12,026 nt of DNA from an uncultured Bacilli bacterium (GCA_944331815.1 CALVIQ010000009.1:1-12026), one strand, 5' to 3'. Positions 1-6,577 are shown, numbered from the stretch's first letter. Numbers and translations: made by a program. Notes: a model not told the origin generated them from the sequence alone.

Positions 1-14
1 ATCTCTACAAATAT

Positions 15-43
15 TATACTATAGATTTTAACTACAATATAAT
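15..43 (+). promoter_or_regulatory. Possible promoter of the rubredoxin-ferredoxin operon
   Basis: A perfect -10 box TATAAT lies at 38-43. The -35 position 17 bases upstream (15-20, TATACT) is a poor match. If used, transcription would begin near 50 and give a leader of about 80 bases that contains the inverted repeat at 84-113. TATAAT is common by chance in sequence this AT-rich, so the call is weak. Confidence 0.35.
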
Positions 44-83
44 GAGTTTATAGATATCTCTTAACAAAAATCTAAATATAGAA

Positions 84-113
84 AATATAGTTAAAAAATA
101 TCTTAACTATATT
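84..113. promoter_or_regulatory. Perfect 11-bp inverted repeat upstream of the rubredoxin gene
   Basis: The arms AATATAGTTAA (84-94) and TTAACTATATT (103-113) are exact reverse complements separated by 8 bases (95-102). The right arm ends 5 bases before the ribosome site (118-121) and 18 bases before the start codon. The position fits a repressor operator or an RNA hairpin controlling translation of the redox operon. It is not followed by a T-run, so it does not look like a terminator. The regulator is unknown. Confidence 0.6.
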
Positions 114-130
114 ATACGAGGAAGTGAGTA

Positions 131-724
131 ATGAAAAAGTATATTTGTCCAATATGTGGATATGTTTATGATGAAGCTAAAGAAGGAGTAAAATTTGAAG
201 ATTTACCAGATGATTGGAAATGTCCATTATGTGGTGCTCCTAAAAATTTATTCAAAGTGGAAGCTGTTGAAGTAGTAGTAGAAGAACAAGAAGAAGAATT
301 AAGAGAAATGAATTATGGTGAAGTAAGTGCTTTATGTAGTAGTTTAGCAAGCAGTTGTGAAAAACAATATTTAGAAGAAGAGGCTAAATTATTTAAAAAG
401 TTATCTAATTACTATAATAGTAAAGCTAAAATAGAAGGTAATTTTGAAGATTTAATTAGTAAAATAAATAAAGATTTAGATTTGAATTATAAAAAAGCTA
501 GAGAAGTTGCTACTACAAAACAAGATAGAGGAGCACTTCGTGTTATTACTTGGGGTGAAAAAGTTACAATGATTTTAAAATCATTAATTAACGAAGATAT
601 TCCAACTGATAAAAAAATATATGTTTGTGAAGTTTGTGGTTTTGTATATATTGGTAATGAAAAGCCAGAAATATGTCCAGTATGTAAAGTACCTAATTTT
701 AAGTTAGTGGAGGTAGTAAGATGA
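131..724 (+). CDS. Rubredoxin / helical / rubredoxin-like three-part protein
   Basis: This is a probable cytoplasmic electron carrier of 197 residues. Residues 1-45 form a short-loop rubredoxin with Cys6, Cys9, Cys31 and Cys34 in CPICG and CPLCG motifs. The gap between the Cys pairs is several residues shorter than in standard rubredoxins, as in the short Desulfovibrio type. An acidic linker (about 45-58) leads to a helical region (about 59-155). Residues 164-197 are a second iron-binding domain like the rubrerythrin C-terminus, with Cys166, Cys169, Cys182 and Cys185. The middle region shows no ExxH pairs typical of a ferritin-like diiron site, so peroxidase activity is not supported. The start has the ribosome site GAGG at 118-121. 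Its TGA stop overlaps the next start (ATGA), so the two proteins are probably made together and may exchange electrons. Domain calls are firm; the overall role is inferred as redox or oxidative-stress related. Confidence 0.87.
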   Translation: MKKYICPICGYVYDEAKEGVKFEDLPDDWKCPLCGAPKNLFKVEAVEVVVEEQEEELREMNYGEVSALCSSLASSCEKQYLEEEAKLFKKLSNYYNSKAKIEGNFEDLISKINKDLDLNYKKAREVATTKQDRGALRVITWGEKVTMILKSLINEDIPTDKKIYVCEVCGFVYIGNEKPEICPVCKVPNFKLVEVVR

Positions 725-1209
725 GTGAATTAAGAGCAGTTCGTAATTTAAGAATTTGTAGTAAAGATTGTTTATGCTTATTTGTATGTCCAACTGGTGC
801 TACTGATACAGAAACAGGACAAATAGATTTTGAAAAATGTATTGGCTGTGGAGCTTGTAGTAAAGCATGTCCATCAGGTGCAATATCTATGGTACCTTAT
901 AAATATCCAAAACAACAAGAAAAAGATAATGAAGTAATTGATAGGTTAAAACGAGTAATAAATAGTAAAGTAGAACAAGAACAAATAGCGAATTATATTT
1001 TTGAAAATAGTAATGATGAAAAAGAAAAGTTACTAGCAAAAATATTAATGAAATCAAATAGATTAATAACAGAAGACTTATATCGTGAAGCAGGTTATAT
1101 GTTACCACAAAGTAGTAATACAAAAAAATTTCTAGTAGAATTACTAGAAAAAGATAATACAAATAAAGATGATATTGAAAAATTATTAAAGCTATTAGAC
1201 TTTAATTAA
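721..1209 (+). CDS. 4Fe-4S dicluster ferredoxin-like protein
   Basis: This 162-residue protein has two iron-sulfur motifs in its first 55 residues. The second is canonical, C-x2-C-x2-C-x3-CP (Cys40, 43, 46, 50). The first has unusual spacing, C-x3-C-x-C-x3-CP (Cys13, 17, 19, 23), but keeps the following Pro and Gly. The remaining 100 or so residues are charged and helical, carry no cysteine and match no domain I can name. They include a segment near 116-132 reading roughly [11 protein letters not shown]. The gene begins inside the stop of the rubredoxin gene (ATGA at 721-724), with the ribosome site GTGGAGGT at 707-714 inside the upstream gene. It likely shuttles electrons with the rubredoxin partner in the cytoplasm. 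From memory, similar rubredoxin-ferredoxin pairs occur in gut Clostridia, but I know of no assigned function. Confidence 0.85.
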   Translation: MSELRAVRNLRICSKDCLCLFVCPTGATDTETGQIDFEKCIGCGACSKACPSGAISMVPYKYPKQQEKDNEVIDRLKRVINSKVEQEQIANYIFENSNDEKEKLLAKILMKSNRLITEDLYREAGYMLPQSSNTKKFLVELLEKDNTNKDDIEKLLKLLDFN

Positions 1210-1215
1210 ATAATT

Positions 1216-1246
1216 AAAAAATGTATAGAAATACTATACTTTTTTT
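1216..1246 (+). terminator. Terminator of the rubredoxin-ferredoxin operon
   Basis: The stem GTATAG (1223-1228) / CTATAC (1234-1239) has a five-base loop and is followed by seven T (1240-1246). An upstream A-run can extend the pairing. It begins 6 bases after the ferredoxin stop codon. The short, AT-rich stem makes it a moderate-strength intrinsic terminator. Confidence 0.7.
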
Positions 1247-1388
1247 ATAAACAAATATTAAAAGAACAAATGATTAGAAATATTTAATTTGTTTTAAAGT
1301 GACAAATTAATGATAAATATAAAATTTAGAATTAATTTGATTAATTTATTGTAAGAAAATGGATTTTTTCTAAAATGTTTTATAAATC
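1247..1388. other. Non-coding AT-rich gap with alternative hairpins
   Basis: This stretch lies between the two convergent transcription units and holds no plausible gene. It carries repeated ACAAAT/ATTTGT units. TTAATTTGT (1284-1292) pairs exactly with ACAAATTAA (1302-1310). CAAATTAAT (1303-1311) instead pairs exactly with ATTAATTTG (1331-1339). The second hairpin continues inward past a symmetric GA/GA mismatch to TAAAT (1314-1318) / ATTTA (1324-1328), with a five-base loop. The two structures share 1303-1310 and cannot form together. No T-run follows either on the minus strand, so I find no standard terminator for the minus-strand operon. Confidence 0.55.
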
Positions 1389-2045
1389 TTAATTTTTCTT
1401 TTTTATTAAAACTTTATAATCGCTATATTTAGTTGGTGAATCCAAGACTAAAAGTTTATCACTACTTTGTTTTGTAGATTCAAAAAAATTAATAATATAA
1501 TTGCGCCATTTTTCTATGGTTGGTTCGTTAAACATCAAATATTGTCTAGAAAAATGAGTACAATTACATAGTACTATAAAAAAATTTTTATTTTCATCAT
1601 TTGCTTTTTTAATAATTAAAGTAGTAGCATCACAAGGTAAAATTCCTACTAGTAAATCATATTGTTTAACAGAATCATTCATTGTGAAATCTTTTTTTAC
1701 TAACTTCATATTCGGTAAACTTTCAGTTATTAACATTTTGTCGTAAACAGTAATTGTACCTTTACCTGTCTTTAATTGTCGATCACGAATATGTGTAGCA
1801 AATGCTGGATAAAAACCACCACCAATTTCCAATATATTAGAAGATATGTCAAAATATTGTTCAAGTAATTGTAAATATGCTAGGTAAGTATTTTCTTCTT
1901 TAAACATTCCTAAAGCATCATATATTTGATTTAAAATATCAGGATTGTTTAGTGGTAATATTTTACCGAAATTATTTTTGATAAATTGAATGGCAGGTTC
2001 TGGATATTGTTTTTTATATTTATCTAAAAATTGATCTAAATTCAT
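1389..2045 (-). CDS. SAM-dependent methyltransferase-like protein
   Basis: This is a 218-residue cytoplasmic protein with a class I methyltransferase pattern. Motif I is ILEIGGG (71-77), an acidic residue that could contact the SAM ribose is Asp102 in TVYDK, a later Asp is at 119, and a motif-IV-like segment QYDLLVGILPCD covers 128-139. Residues 1-65 are a helical N-terminal extension. No target-recognition domain and no NPPY or DPPY motif is visible, so the substrate is unknown. I chose the start at 2045 instead of the ATG at 2063, because the ribosome site AAGGAG (2059-2054) lies inside the longer frame, 8 bases before this ATG. The gene is last in the minus-strand operon, 50 bases after the uvsE stop. 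Co-transcription with a DNA-repair gene is suggestive but does not show that it methylates DNA. It could also be an inactive Rossmann-fold protein. Confidence 0.7.
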   Translation of the reverse strand: MNLDQFLDKYKKQYPEPAIQFIKNNFGKILPLNNPDILNQIYDALGMFKEENTYLAYLQLLEQYFDISSNILEIGGGFYPAFATHIRDRQLKTGKGTITVYDKMLITESLPNMKLVKKDFTMNDSVKQYDLLVGILPCDATTLIIKKANDENKNFFIVLCNCTHFSRQYLMFNEPTIEKWRNYIINFFESTKQSSDKLLVLDSPTKYSDYKVLIKKKN

Positions 2046-2053
2046 TTTATAAG

Positions 2054-2059
2054 CTCCTT
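2054..2059 (-). promoter_or_regulatory. Ribosome binding site that fixes the methyltransferase start
   Basis: On the minus strand AAGGAG is followed after 8 bases by the ATG at 2045-2043. It lies within the frame that could begin at 2063, which itself has no such site at a suitable distance. Confidence 0.75.
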
Positions 2060-2095
2060 CCATTTGTTAATATTATAATCATAAATAATTATTTG

Positions 2096-3016
2096 TCAAA
2101 TTAAAAATGTTGTGTCATCAATAAACTTATAGTTATGATATTTTAATAATCTCACTAATCTAAATAAAGCTTCATCTTTAGCCTTAGCTTCTAACATAAT
2201 ATCTAAATCGGTATTTTTAATTTTATTTAAAAAATTAATAAAGTCATCAATATTAATGTAATCATGATGTGATCTAAAATCTTTTTTAGTATTGTTTTTA
2301 GGAGAAGAAAAATGAATCTTAGGTGTTGTTTTCCATGTTTTAAAAATATCATCTAAATATTTATCAATTTCACAGACATTATTACAAATATGATGATGAT
2401 AATCTAAAACCAAAGGTATATTTAATTTTTTGCATATATATAAACAATCTAAAATGTTATATGTTTTATCATCATTTTCGATAGCAATACACTCTTGAAT
2501 ATATTTTGGTAATTTATAAAAATTATTAATAAATCTTTTAATACTATTTTGTTTTCCTAAAACACTGCTGCCAACATGTAAAATAATTATTTTATTTTGA
2601 ATATCTAGTGCATCTAATATTTTATAGTGATATTCTAATATTTCAAAAGTATTTTCTAATACTTCTTTTTTAGTGCTATTTAAAACACAAAATTGATCTG
2701 GGTGAACATCAACACGCATATTATTATTTTTAATTTTTTCACCAATTTGTTTGTAAATATTTTTATATTTAGTTATGTAATCAAATAGCACATCTTTTTT
2801 GGTGGCTAGTGGTATTAATTTTGAAGTTAATCTATAAAAATGAATATTATTTTTAATGTTATAATCAATTATTTTATTTAAGTTGTTTAAATTTTCTAAT
2901 ATTATTTTATCTATTTTACTTAAATCTTGATTTTTATTATATTCTGTATAAGTAATTGTTTTAGAACAACTTATATTTAATGTATTTGCAATAGAAACAT
3001 AACCTAACCTTATCAT
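2096..3016 (-). CDS. uvsE: UV DNA damage endonuclease
   Basis: UvsE (UVDE) cuts DNA immediately 5' of UV photoproducts and some other lesions, starting repair independently of UvrABC and photolyase. It is a TIM-barrel enzyme with several divalent metals. The 306-residue protein is full length. The family motifs occur in order: RLGYVS (3-8), FYRLTSKLIPLA (60-71), VHPDQFCVLNS (104-114), HVGS (147-150), AIENDDK (178-184) and LDYHHH (204-209). Likely metal ligands are His105, His147, Glu180, Asp205, His208, His235, His250 or His251, and Glu276. Lys233 sits two residues before His235, as the modified lysine does in the Thermus enzyme. The ribosome site GGTGA (3025-3021) precedes ATG 3016. It is second in the minus-strand operon, 42 bases after the ImmA-like gene. 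The identification is firm. Confidence 0.96.
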   Translation of the reverse strand: MIRLGYVSIANTLNISCSKTITYTEYNKNQDLSKIDKIILENLNNLNKIIDYNIKNNIHFYRLTSKLIPLATKKDVLFDYITKYKNIYKQIGEKIKNNNMRVDVHPDQFCVLNSTKKEVLENTFEILEYHYKILDALDIQNKIIILHVGSSVLGKQNSIKRFINNFYKLPKYIQECIAIENDDKTYNILDCLYICKKLNIPLVLDYHHHICNNVCEIDKYLDDIFKTWKTTPKIHFSSPKNNTKKDFRSHHDYINIDDFINFLNKIKNTDLDIMLEAKAKDEALFRLVRLLKYHNYKFIDDTTFLI

Positions 3017-3058
3017 AAAATCACCATTAATAATATGGCAAAAAAAAACAATTTTAAT

Positions 3059-3550
3059 TTATGAAATAGTTAACATAGTTAATATTTTTTGTTTAGCCTC
3101 AAAATCTTCTTTTTGTTTATAAGCAATATATGGTTGGTTTGGAAAAATAGTTAATAACAAATCATCTATATCATCTTTATTATTTAAATTGACAGGTTGT
3201 TGAAGTGCTGATTGTTGTGAAATTTTACCTGATTTTATATAACCAACAATATCCATTTCTCTTAGTTCTAGTTTTTTTCTAATAATTAAAGTAAATGGAA
3301 CATTAAATTTATGAGCTATTTCATTTAAGTTTTTGTTATTTGAAAATAAAGTCATTAATTCTAAATCATTTGGTAAAATTAAAGTAGATAAAAATATATT
3401 AAGTACTTCTTTATTATTGATTGGCAACGATTTAATAAAATTATATTTTTCTTTTAAAGATAAATTTCTAAAATATTCCACACTATTATAAGCCCAATTT
3501 TTAATGGAAATATATTCATCTATAGTCATGATTTTTTGAATAAAATTCAT
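3059..3550 (-). CDS. Small protein resembling the ImmA/IrrE C-terminal half, without HExxH
   Basis: This 163-residue soluble protein gives no confident family match by eye. Residues from about 46 to 98 follow the layout seen after the zinc motif of ImmA/IrrE proteins: an acidic helix, a segment ending in 'LxLP' (here STLILPNDLE), and then a short helix-turn-helix-like stretch (NEIAHKFNVPFTLIIRKKLEL, about 76-96). The HExxH helix expected upstream is absent; the corresponding place reads LKEKYNFI. If related, it would be a protease-dead adaptor or sensor. The start at 3550 has the ribosome site GAAGGAA (3561-3555). ATG at codon 8 is possible but lacks such a site. It is the first gene after a strong promoter (3603-3575) and precedes uvsE, so it could affect the repair genes. 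The ImmA relationship is a low-confidence inference; the gene itself is well supported. Confidence 0.65.
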   Translation of the reverse strand: MNFIQKIMTIDEYISIKNWAYNSVEYFRNLSLKEKYNFIKSLPINNKEVLNIFLSTLILPNDLELMTLFSNNKNLNEIAHKFNVPFTLIIRKKLELREMDIVGYIKSGKISQQSALQQPVNLNNKDDIDDLLLTIFPNQPYIAYKQKEDFEAKQKILTMLTIS

Positions 3551-3574
3551 ATTATTCCTTCTTTCGTAGAAAAT

Positions 3575-3603
3575 ATTCTAACATTTTTATAAATTGTTGT
3601 CAA
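3575..3603 (-). promoter_or_regulatory. Sigma-A-type promoter of the uvsE operon
   Basis: On the minus strand, TTGACA (3603-3598) is separated by exactly 17 bases from TAGAAT (3580-3575). This is a perfect -35 with a 5/6 match at -10. Transcription would start near 3568, leaving a leader of about 18 bases before the first gene at 3550. It is the best promoter match in the window. Confidence 0.8.
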
Positions 3604-3636
3604 ATAAAAAAACTTTATTATTATTTAAATTTTTAG

Positions 3637-3642
3637 TATAAT
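3637..3642 (+). promoter_or_regulatory. -10 box of the EamA-like transporter gene
   Basis: TATAAT at 3637-3642 lies 16 bases before the start codon at 3659. The -35 position (3614-3619, TTTATT) is weak. The resulting leader would be about 10 bases and would start at or beside the ribosome site GGTGA (3650-3654). It lies back to back with the promoter of the uvsE operon. Confidence 0.45.
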
Positions 3643-3658
3643 AATAAATGGTGATTTT

Positions 3659-4516
3659 ATGTTTGATACATGGTATTTTTGGGTAATTATTTATTTGATA
3701 GCTTCTATTTTATTTGCTCATACTTTTAAGAAAGCTAATAGGAATATGAAGGATGCAACTAAATTGACAATTTTATTAGAAGTATTGACAGCTTTTTTTG
3801 CTATATTATTTATACCTTTATTTGAGTTTAAATTACCGAATAATGTAAATATATATTTAACTTTATTTATTGTTACAATTTTATATGCTGTTACTGATAG
3901 ATTAAATATAGAAGCAAGGTATGGATTAGATCCTTCAATATTTAGCATGTTTAAGCAAACTTCTTCAGTTTATTTAATAATCTTTAGTTTTATCTTTTTA
4001 CATGAATCTTTTGGGATAAATAAGATAATTGGAACTATTATTATTATTTTAGCTAATTTTATTATTTTTTATGAGAAAGGTAAATTTAATTTTAACAAAT
4101 ATTATTTTATATCATTTTTAGCCAATTTTTTATTTGCTATTGGCATGCTTATAAATGTTAATATATCTAATAATTTCAACTTAGGAATTTATACAATATG
4201 TACAGTTTTGTTTCCAGCAATTTATTTAATTATATTTAGTAAAAATAAATTAAAATATTTAAAAGAGGAATATAATTTATATGATAAAAAAGGTTTGATT
4301 ACTTCAGCTTTTTTGTGGTGTGTTATGTTAGTTTCATCTGTTCGAGCTTATCAATTAGGTAATATGGCAATTATAGCATCTTTATTTTCAATTACAACAA
4401 TTATAAATTCTTTAATTGAACTTGTATTCTATAAAAATAAAGAAAGATTTATTCAAAAATTAATTGCTGGCATTTTAACTGTCTTAGGTGTTATATTAAT
4501 AAAAAGTAGTTTTTGA
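3659..4516 (+). CDS. EamA/DMT-family membrane transporter
   Basis: This 285-residue integral membrane protein has about ten predicted helices, roughly at 5-20, 36-54, 64-80, 95-113, 121-138, 148-167, 176-194, 211-229, 234-256 and 266-283. They form two five-helix repeats. Each repeat ends in the pattern typical of the drug/metabolite transporter superfamily: a Glu (LHESFG near 115, SLIEL near 252), then a helix rich in Gly and Ile (NKIIGTIIIILA near 121, LIAGILTVLGV near 268). Members export or import small metabolites; the substrate cannot be read from sequence. It starts at an ATG with ribosome site GGTGA (3650-3654). The 15 bases AATGGTGATTTTATG are identical to those at the uvsE start. 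It is divergent from the uvsE operon and appears to be a single-gene unit ending at a weak terminator, so no partner can be inferred. Confidence 0.85.
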   Translation: MFDTWYFWVIIYLIASILFAHTFKKANRNMKDATKLTILLEVLTAFFAILFIPLFEFKLPNNVNIYLTLFIVTILYAVTDRLNIEARYGLDPSIFSMFKQTSSVYLIIFSFIFLHESFGINKIIGTIIIILANFIIFYEKGKFNFNKYYFISFLANFLFAIGMLINVNISNNFNLGIYTICTVLFPAIYLIIFSKNKLKYLKEEYNLYDKKGLITSAFLWCVMLVSSVRAYQLGNMAIIASLFSITTIINSLIELVFYKNKERFIQKLIAGILTVLGVILIKSSF

Positions 4517-4517
4517 G

Positions 4518-4541
4518 GTAAATTTATTTTACTTTTTTTTT
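4518..4541 (+). terminator. Weak terminator after the transporter gene
   Basis: GTAAA (4518-4522) pairs with TTTAC (4528-4532) across a five-base loop, followed by nine T (4533-4541). An alternative pairs AAAAAGTA (4501-4508) with TACTTTTT (4530-4537). The T-run is good but the stem is short and AT-rich. Confidence 0.5.
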
Positions 4542-4562
4542 ACTTAAAATCTTTAAAAATTC

Positions 4563-4591
4563 TTTTCAAATTACAAAAAAAATGTTATTAT
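4563..4591 (+). promoter_or_regulatory. Extended -10 promoter of the PTS operon
   Basis: TTTTCA (4563-4568, 4/6 to the -35 consensus), a 17-base spacer and TATTAT (4586-4591) are preceded by TG at 4583-4584 in the extended -10 position. Transcription would start near 4598, just before the ribosome site GGGAGGG (4601-4607). No -24/-12 (sigma-54) element is seen, although sigma-54 control is known for some mannose-family PTS operons. The 12 bases ATGTTATTATTA (4582-4593) recur at the SIS gene promoter. Confidence 0.6.
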
Positions 4592-4611
4592 TAAGATAAT
4601 GGGAGGGTAAT

Positions 4612-4863
4612 ATGACAACAAAAAATATTATTGTAAGAAAGGAATCTGGTTTACACGCTCGTCCTGGAAGTGATTTAGTTAACTTGGCCATGACATTTAA
4701 ATCAGATATCTACTTAATAAAAGGTGACAAAAGAGTAAATGCTAAAGAGGTATTAGAAATTTTATCAGCAGATATTAATTTTAATGATGAAATAACTATC
4801 GAAGTTAATGGTGAAGATGAAAAAGAAGCTTTAAAAACATTAGAAGAATATATTGCAAAATGA
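4612..4863 (+). CDS. HPr-type phosphocarrier with Glu at position 46
   Basis: This 83-residue cytoplasmic phosphocarrier takes phosphate from enzyme I and passes it to IIA. The phosphorylated histidine is His15 in the motif SGLHARP (12-18). Length and layout match HPr. At position 46, where Gram-positive HPr has the serine modified by HPr kinase (VNLKS in Bacillus), this protein has Glu (VNAKE, 42-46). The CcpA-dependent Ser46 switch therefore cannot act on it, and Glu may mimic a phosphoserine. It is the first gene of the PTS operon, with ribosome site GGGAGGG (4601-4607), and its TGA overlaps the enzyme I start (ATGA). The context points to an HPr dedicated to this transporter. Whether the genome has another, ordinary ptsH cannot be seen here. 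I leave the symbol empty because this may be a paralogue. Confidence 0.93.
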   Translation: MTTKNIIVRKESGLHARPGSDLVNLAMTFKSDIYLIKGDKRVNAKEVLEILSADINFNDEITIEVNGEDEKEALKTLEEYIAK

Positions 4864-6569
4864 AATTATTAGGTATTAAAGTTGGTAATGGTTTAGGTTT
4901 GGGTAAAGCTCTTATAGTTGATACTAAATTACCAGAATTAAATAGTGGAATAGCCGATTCAAAAAAAGAAATAAGTAAAGTTTTTAAAGCAATTGATGAA
5001 TCAATTATTGAATATGAAGATATAATTAAAGTATTGAAAGATGATGATTTAAAATCTTTAACAGAATTTAATAAAAATGTTTTAATTTCACCAAGCATTA
5101 AATTAGAATTAGAAAAAACAATTAATGAAAAAAAATGTTTTGGTGATGTTGCTATTGATATTTATTTCACAAATAAAATTAAACAGTTAGAAAATTTAGA
5201 TAATAATTATTTAAAAGAACGTGCTAAAGATGTTATGGATATAAGACATAAAGTTTTAGCTAAATATTATGGTATTAAGGAATTTAATCCTAATTTATTA
5301 GAAGAAGATGTTATTTTAGTATCAAATGAAATGACAGCTAATGTTTTATTAACAGATAATTTAAATCATATTAAAGGTGTAGTGTCTTTATTAGGTGGTA
5401 AAACAAGTCACATTGGTATTTTAACAACTTCTTTAGGAATTCCTTCAGTATTTGGAATAGAAATTAAAAATATTGAAAATGATGAACTTATTTTTATTGA
5501 TGGCAATAAAGGTTTTGTTAAGACTGATTTAAAAGAAGATGAAATTAATAAAATAAAAGAAAAAATACAGATTGAAATTGAATTAAACAAGGAATTAGAT
5601 AATATTAAAGAAGCTAAAACTTTAGATGGTTATAAGTTTGAAGTATGTGCTAATGCAGGAGATTTAACAGAATTAGAAAAAATAAGCAATATTCCATTAG
5701 ATGGTGTAGGTTTGTTTAGAACAGAATTTTTATATTTAAATAAAACAACGCCACCAACAGAAGACTATTTATTTGAAGTTTATAAAAATTTTATTACAAA
5801 ATTAGATAATAAATCTATGATCATAAGAACTCTTGATATTGGTGGTGATAAGAAATGTCCTTATATCGACATTAAAGAAGAATCTAATCCATTTTTAGGA
5901 TATCGTGCTATTAGATATTGTTTGGATCATAAAGATTTTTTTAAAACATCATTAAAAGCAATTTTAAGAGCAAGCGCTTATGGTAATATTGCAATTATGT
6001 ATCCGATGATTTCTTCAAAAGAGGAAATTATTAAAGCTAATGAAATTCTAGAAGAAGCTAAAGAAGAATTAAAAAAAGATAAAATTAATTTTAAAAAAGA
6101 TATTAAAGTTGGTATTATGATTGAAATACCTGCTACAGCAGTAATTGCAGATATGCTTATTAAAGAAGTTGATTTCTTTAGTATTGGAACTAACGATTTA
6201 GTTCAGTATACAACTGCTGTTGATAGAGGTAATACACAAATAACAAATTTATATAATTGGTTTAATCCTGGTGTAATTAGATTAATTAAAAATACTATCG
6301 ACGCTACTAAAAAGTATGATAATAAATTTGTTGGTATGTGTGGTGAGATGGCTGCTGATCCATTAGGAATTATTTTATTAGTTGGTTTAGGATTAGATGA
6401 ATTTAGTGTCAATATGAATATGGTTAAACGGACTAAAAAATATATATCTTTATTGAATAAAGAAGAAACAACTAATTTTGTAAATAATTTATTAAGTCTT
6501 ACGACGGCAACTGAAATAGAAGATAAATTAAATAAATATGCAAAAGAAAAATATGGAAAATTTTATTAG
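4860..6569 (+). CDS. ptsI: PTS enzyme I (PEP-protein phosphotransferase)
   Basis: Enzyme I phosphorylates HPr from phosphoenolpyruvate. The 569-residue length matches the family (about 570-575). The N-terminal segment GIKVGNGLGLGKA (5-17) corresponds to the usual 'GIaaSpGiaiGkA'. The phosphorylated histidine is His184 in GGKTSHIG (179-186). The C-terminal TIM barrel carries the PEP site: GLFRTEF (284-290, Arg287), RTLDIGGDK (323-331, Arg323), NPFLGYRAIR (343-352), the Mg-binding EIPA region (422-425), SIGTNDLVQY (441-450) and the acid/base cysteine Cys494 in MCGEMA (493-498). All key residues are intact. The start overlaps the HPr stop (ATGA), which implies translational coupling, and no separate ribosome site is evident. 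The IIB gene follows after 8 bases. Residues near 459-470 (TQITNLYNWFNP) depart from the common form. It may be a dedicated paralogue of a housekeeping ptsI. Confidence 0.95.
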   Translation: MKLLGIKVGNGLGLGKALIVDTKLPELNSGIADSKKEISKVFKAIDESIIEYEDIIKVLKDDDLKSLTEFNKNVLISPSIKLELEKTINEKKCFGDVAIDIYFTNKIKQLENLDNNYLKERAKDVMDIRHKVLAKYYGIKEFNPNLLEEDVILVSNEMTANVLLTDNLNHIKGVVSLLGGKTSHIGILTTSLGIPSVFGIEIKNIENDELIFIDGNKGFVKTDLKEDEINKIKEKIQIEIELNKELDNIKEAKTLDGYKFEVCANAGDLTELEKISNIPLDGVGLFRTEFLYLNKTTPPTEDYLFEVYKNFITKLDNKSMIIRTLDIGGDKKCPYIDIKEESNPFLGYRAIRYCLDHKDFFKTSLKAILRASAYGNIAIMYPMISSKEEIIKANEILEEAKEELKKDKINFKKDIKVGIMIEIPATAVIADMLIKEVDFFSIGTNDLVQYTTAVDRGNTQITNLYNWFNPGVIRLIKNTIDATKKYDNKFVGMCGEMAADPLGIILLVGLGLDEFSVNMNMVKRTKKYISLLNKEETTNFVNNLLSLTTATEIEDKLNKYAKEKYGKFY

Positions 6570-6577
6570 GAGGAAAT

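Noticed and set aside
1..130. PerR or Fur box upstream of the redox operon
   Set aside because: TTATAAT-like strings occur, but none forms the 7-1-7 palindrome; the clear palindrome at 84-113 is different in sequence and spacing.
131..724. Active rubrerythrin (diiron peroxidase)
   Set aside because: The helical region shows no ExxH pairs or other evident ferritin-like metal ligands; only the rubredoxin-type cysteines are present.
887..1162. Open frame on the minus strand inside the ferredoxin-like gene
   Set aside because: It is antisense to a well-supported gene, has low-complexity Leu/Tyr/Val content and no ribosome site. Similar antisense frames at 3718-3948, 4805-5098, 5408-5590, 6203-6412, 8200-8394 and 11297-11518 were rejected for the same reasons.
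1340..1388. Intrinsic terminator of the minus-strand operon at AGAAAA/TTTTCT (1354-1371)
   Set aside because: The stem is only six AT-rich pairs and no T-run follows on the minus strand.
4517..4611. Sigma-54 promoter or catabolite-responsive (cre) site before the PTS operon
   Set aside because: No GG/GC pair with -24/-12 spacing and no cre-like palindrome could be found; an extended -10 sigma-A promoter fits better.
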